A DNA stretch of 64,000 nucleotides from Papio anubis (lineage: Eukaryota > Chordata > Mammalia > Primates > Cercopithecidae), in contig NC_044978.1 in assembly GCF_008728515.1 (NCBI RefSeq), positions 8,203,771-8,267,770 of the forward strand, given 5' to 3'. The notes under the pieces were generated by a model that did not search any database, was not told the DNA's origin, and saw only the letters and a list, made by a program, of their open reading frames with translations. A program made the translations under genes and the position numbers. Shown here one piece after another: positions 62,400-64,000 of this stretch (the first letter of the stretch is position 1; every line of letters begins with the position of its first letter).

Positions 62400-62520
62400 C
62401 TTGAGAAGGGAAGGTGGCAGTGGGAAAGGAGGAAGAGGATGAAAATCAGGAAGAAGTAGAGGAGACAATAGGAGAAAATAGAAGAAGAGGTAAAGACAGG
62501 GAGGAGGAGGAATTTTCTTC
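62400..62520. repeat. Purine-rich GA tract
   Basis: About 120 bases of GGA/GAA words on the plus strand. The 171-codon frame at 62414-62929 starts here and is therefore rich in Glu, Lys and Arg. Confidence 0.8.
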
Positions 62521-62599
62521 TGCTTTTCCTAAAGAAGTATTTCAAACCAGCAGTCCCTGTTTTCTTCTGCACTGGTTCCTTACTTTATTAGAAGGGGCC

Positions 62600-63150
62600 T
62601 GCTCTTGGGAGCTACATTATAAGGGAGAAAAGAGAAAAAGGATTGGGGGAAAACGCAGGCGAGGCAAGAGTAAGAAGGGAGAGAAGCGTGAGCTGCAGCT
62701 GATGCGGAGGCTCATTCCACAGTCGGAAGCAGCTGCAGGTCAGTTGTGGGCCGTCTGGAAGTTGGGTGTTTCCAAGCCAGGGCTGCTTCTATTCAGAATG
62801 GCTGCTCCGGTCCCTGCGCTTGACCATGAGGGCCACAGGGACAAAGAGAGAAAATGCCTGGCTGACAACTCCCAACCCCCTGCTCAAGTGCGGCTCAAGT
62901 GTAAACCAGGTAGCCTAAAGGCTGATTAAGGCACAGTGCTCAAGTGGAGCCTGTTCTGTCACTAAAACCTTGGATTAACCAGCAGGAAAAGTGGAAATGC
63001 TGCTGTCACTTAGGAAAGAATAAGAAATACACAGCATACTGCACTGCTTGGAGACACTTCCAGCCATGGAAGCGTTGGTTTCTAAGGAACCTGACAGCCT
63101 CCTTCCGAGCGGAGCAGGAACTGTGCAGTGAATGCAGCTACTGCGCTCAG
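62600..63150. other. Moderately CpG-retaining block
   Basis: More CpGs remain than elsewhere in the window, with repeated cagctg words (62696-62735). Frames at 62414-62929 and 62944-63174 show no known domain. It might be a weak promoter or an untranslated exon, or simply GC-richer DNA. Confidence 0.35.
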
Positions 63151-63599
63151 AAAGGAAGGGAAGAAAGGCTTTAAATGCTAAGCTCTTGGCTGAGAACCGC
63201 TGGCATGAGAAGAGCTTCTGTCCCCATTAATATAGACAGATCATTTGGCGGTAACTTGGAGTGGAGAAATTTCCTGGATATTAGTTTAAATCAGATAGAG
63301 AACCAGGGAGCCCCAATACCAGACATTCCCCATTCTCTGCCTGAGGGAACTCCGCCCTCCCTTTGGGTCAGAATAGTTTATTGAAATGGGAAAAGTTCCC
63401 TGATACATGACACATGCTTCCCACGTAACTTGCTTTCAAGAGAATATCTGACCCCTTTAATCTTTGCGTATCTCTTTCTGAGGTTACATCTCATCATTTG
63501 CTTTTGCAATCTACAAATAAAAATGGGGGAAAGCAGAAGGAAATTTTATAACTACAAACTATATTTCACTGTATAAATGATCATATTAATTTAATTTAA
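63151..63599. other. Unique DNA
   Basis: No gene or repeat is recognised. Confidence 0.5.
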
Positions 63600-63893
63600 T
63601 TATTTAGAGACAGAGTCTCACTGTGTTGCCCAGGCTGGAGTGCAGCGGTGCAATCACAGTTCACTGTAACTTTGAACTCCTGGGCTCAGTTAATCCTCCC
63701 ACCTCAACCTCCTGAGTAGATGGGATCACAGGATCAGGCCAGCGTACCCAGCTATTTTTAAAATTTTTTTGTAGAGATGGGGGTCTTGCTATGTTGCCCT
63801 AACTGGTCTCAAACTCCCAGCCTCAAGATGGGACCTCCCACCTCAGCCTCTCAGAGTGCTGGAATGATAGGTGTGAGCCACTGCATGTCCAGC
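63600..63893 (-). mobile_element. Alu (AluJ-like), antisense
   Basis: 'gagacagagtctcactgtgt' to 'gagccactgcatgtccagct', diverged throughout, old type. Confidence 0.9.
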
Positions 63894-64000
63894 TGAATGT
63901 TCGTATTTTATATTTATGTTAGAGTTTCCAAAGTGTCTTCCCATTTTTAAGAAGAAACGAAGGTCAGAGAAGGGAAGCTGTAAATGGTCACAGCCAGCGA

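Noticed and set aside
62414..62929. 171-codon plus-strand open frame
   Set aside because: Starts in a purine-rich GA tract that inflates frame length by lacking stops. No domain or homology is recognised and the start context is ordinary.
1..64000. CRISPR array, phage, insertion sequence, operon or toxin system
   Set aside because: All repeats are eukaryotic SINE, LINE, LTR or microsatellite. No spaced direct repeats, ribosome-binding sites or packed genes are present.
1..64000. tRNA, snRNA or other small RNA genes
   Set aside because: tRNA-like words occur only inside MIRs, which descend from a tRNA. No U6, 7SK or Y RNA signatures were seen.

Overview
This is a gene-poor stretch of a primate nuclear genome, most likely human. 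The evidence is about 19 Alu elements, several still carrying young AluY-type diagnostic bases, nested in older MIR, L2, L1M and MaLR-LTR sequence, with microsatellites and AT-rich unique DNA between them. There are no bacterial-type operons, no CRISPR array, no tRNA or rRNA gene, and no long intact protein-coding gene. Nearly all open frames of 60 to 170 codons fall in Alus, LINEs, microsatellites or noncoding DNA and are not genes. I cannot name the chromosome.

Layout. 1-8.5 kb: AT-rich unique DNA with two MaLR-type LTRs (about 2450-2925 and 5614-5975), an old L1 (3780-4560), MIRs, four Alus and a small 24-bp tandem repeat. 8.5-24 kb: mostly unique AT-rich DNA with MIRs, CA/GT arrays (12.4 and 12.8 kb), a CA/CT array, a 220-bp alternating AT/CATA tract (13.83-14.05 kb), an AluY at 18.1 kb, an Alu at 19.7 kb and an L2 at 22.8-23.4 kb. 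24-35 kb: Alus, an old L1M 3-prime region (24.37-25.44 kb), L2 pieces (26.7 kb; 29.2-31.1 kb with two Alus inside it; 34 kb) and an unassigned block with a consensus CRE at 28.96-29.22 kb. 36-43 kb: MIRs, one beginning at a near-consensus CTCF motif (37.7 kb), an L1M split by an AluY (38.4-39.15 kb), and an Alu with the 12-bp deletion typical of AluYd (41.74 kb).

43.66-44.6 kb holds the only recognisable gene-derived protein sequence: a minus-strand processed pseudogene of EPCAM, with poly(A) tail, 3-prime UTR, transmembrane segment and C-terminal tail. 45-57 kb: more Alus, a truncated young L1 (50.66-51.23 kb), an AluY with a perfect 20-bp target duplication (52.95 kb) and an L2 (55.1 kb).

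57.6-62.3 kb is the most interesting part. It has no recent repeats, is dense in homeodomain, FOX and SOX-type motifs, contains a fragment resembling the old CR1/L3 LINE family, and carries an exon-like 74-base segment with good splice signals (62175-62248). I infer one or more conserved developmental enhancers and possibly a spliced transcript. Conservation and expression cannot be seen from one sequence. The window ends with a moderately CpG-containing block (62.6-63.15 kb) and an old antisense Alu. I found no evidence of a new enzymatic or defence system.
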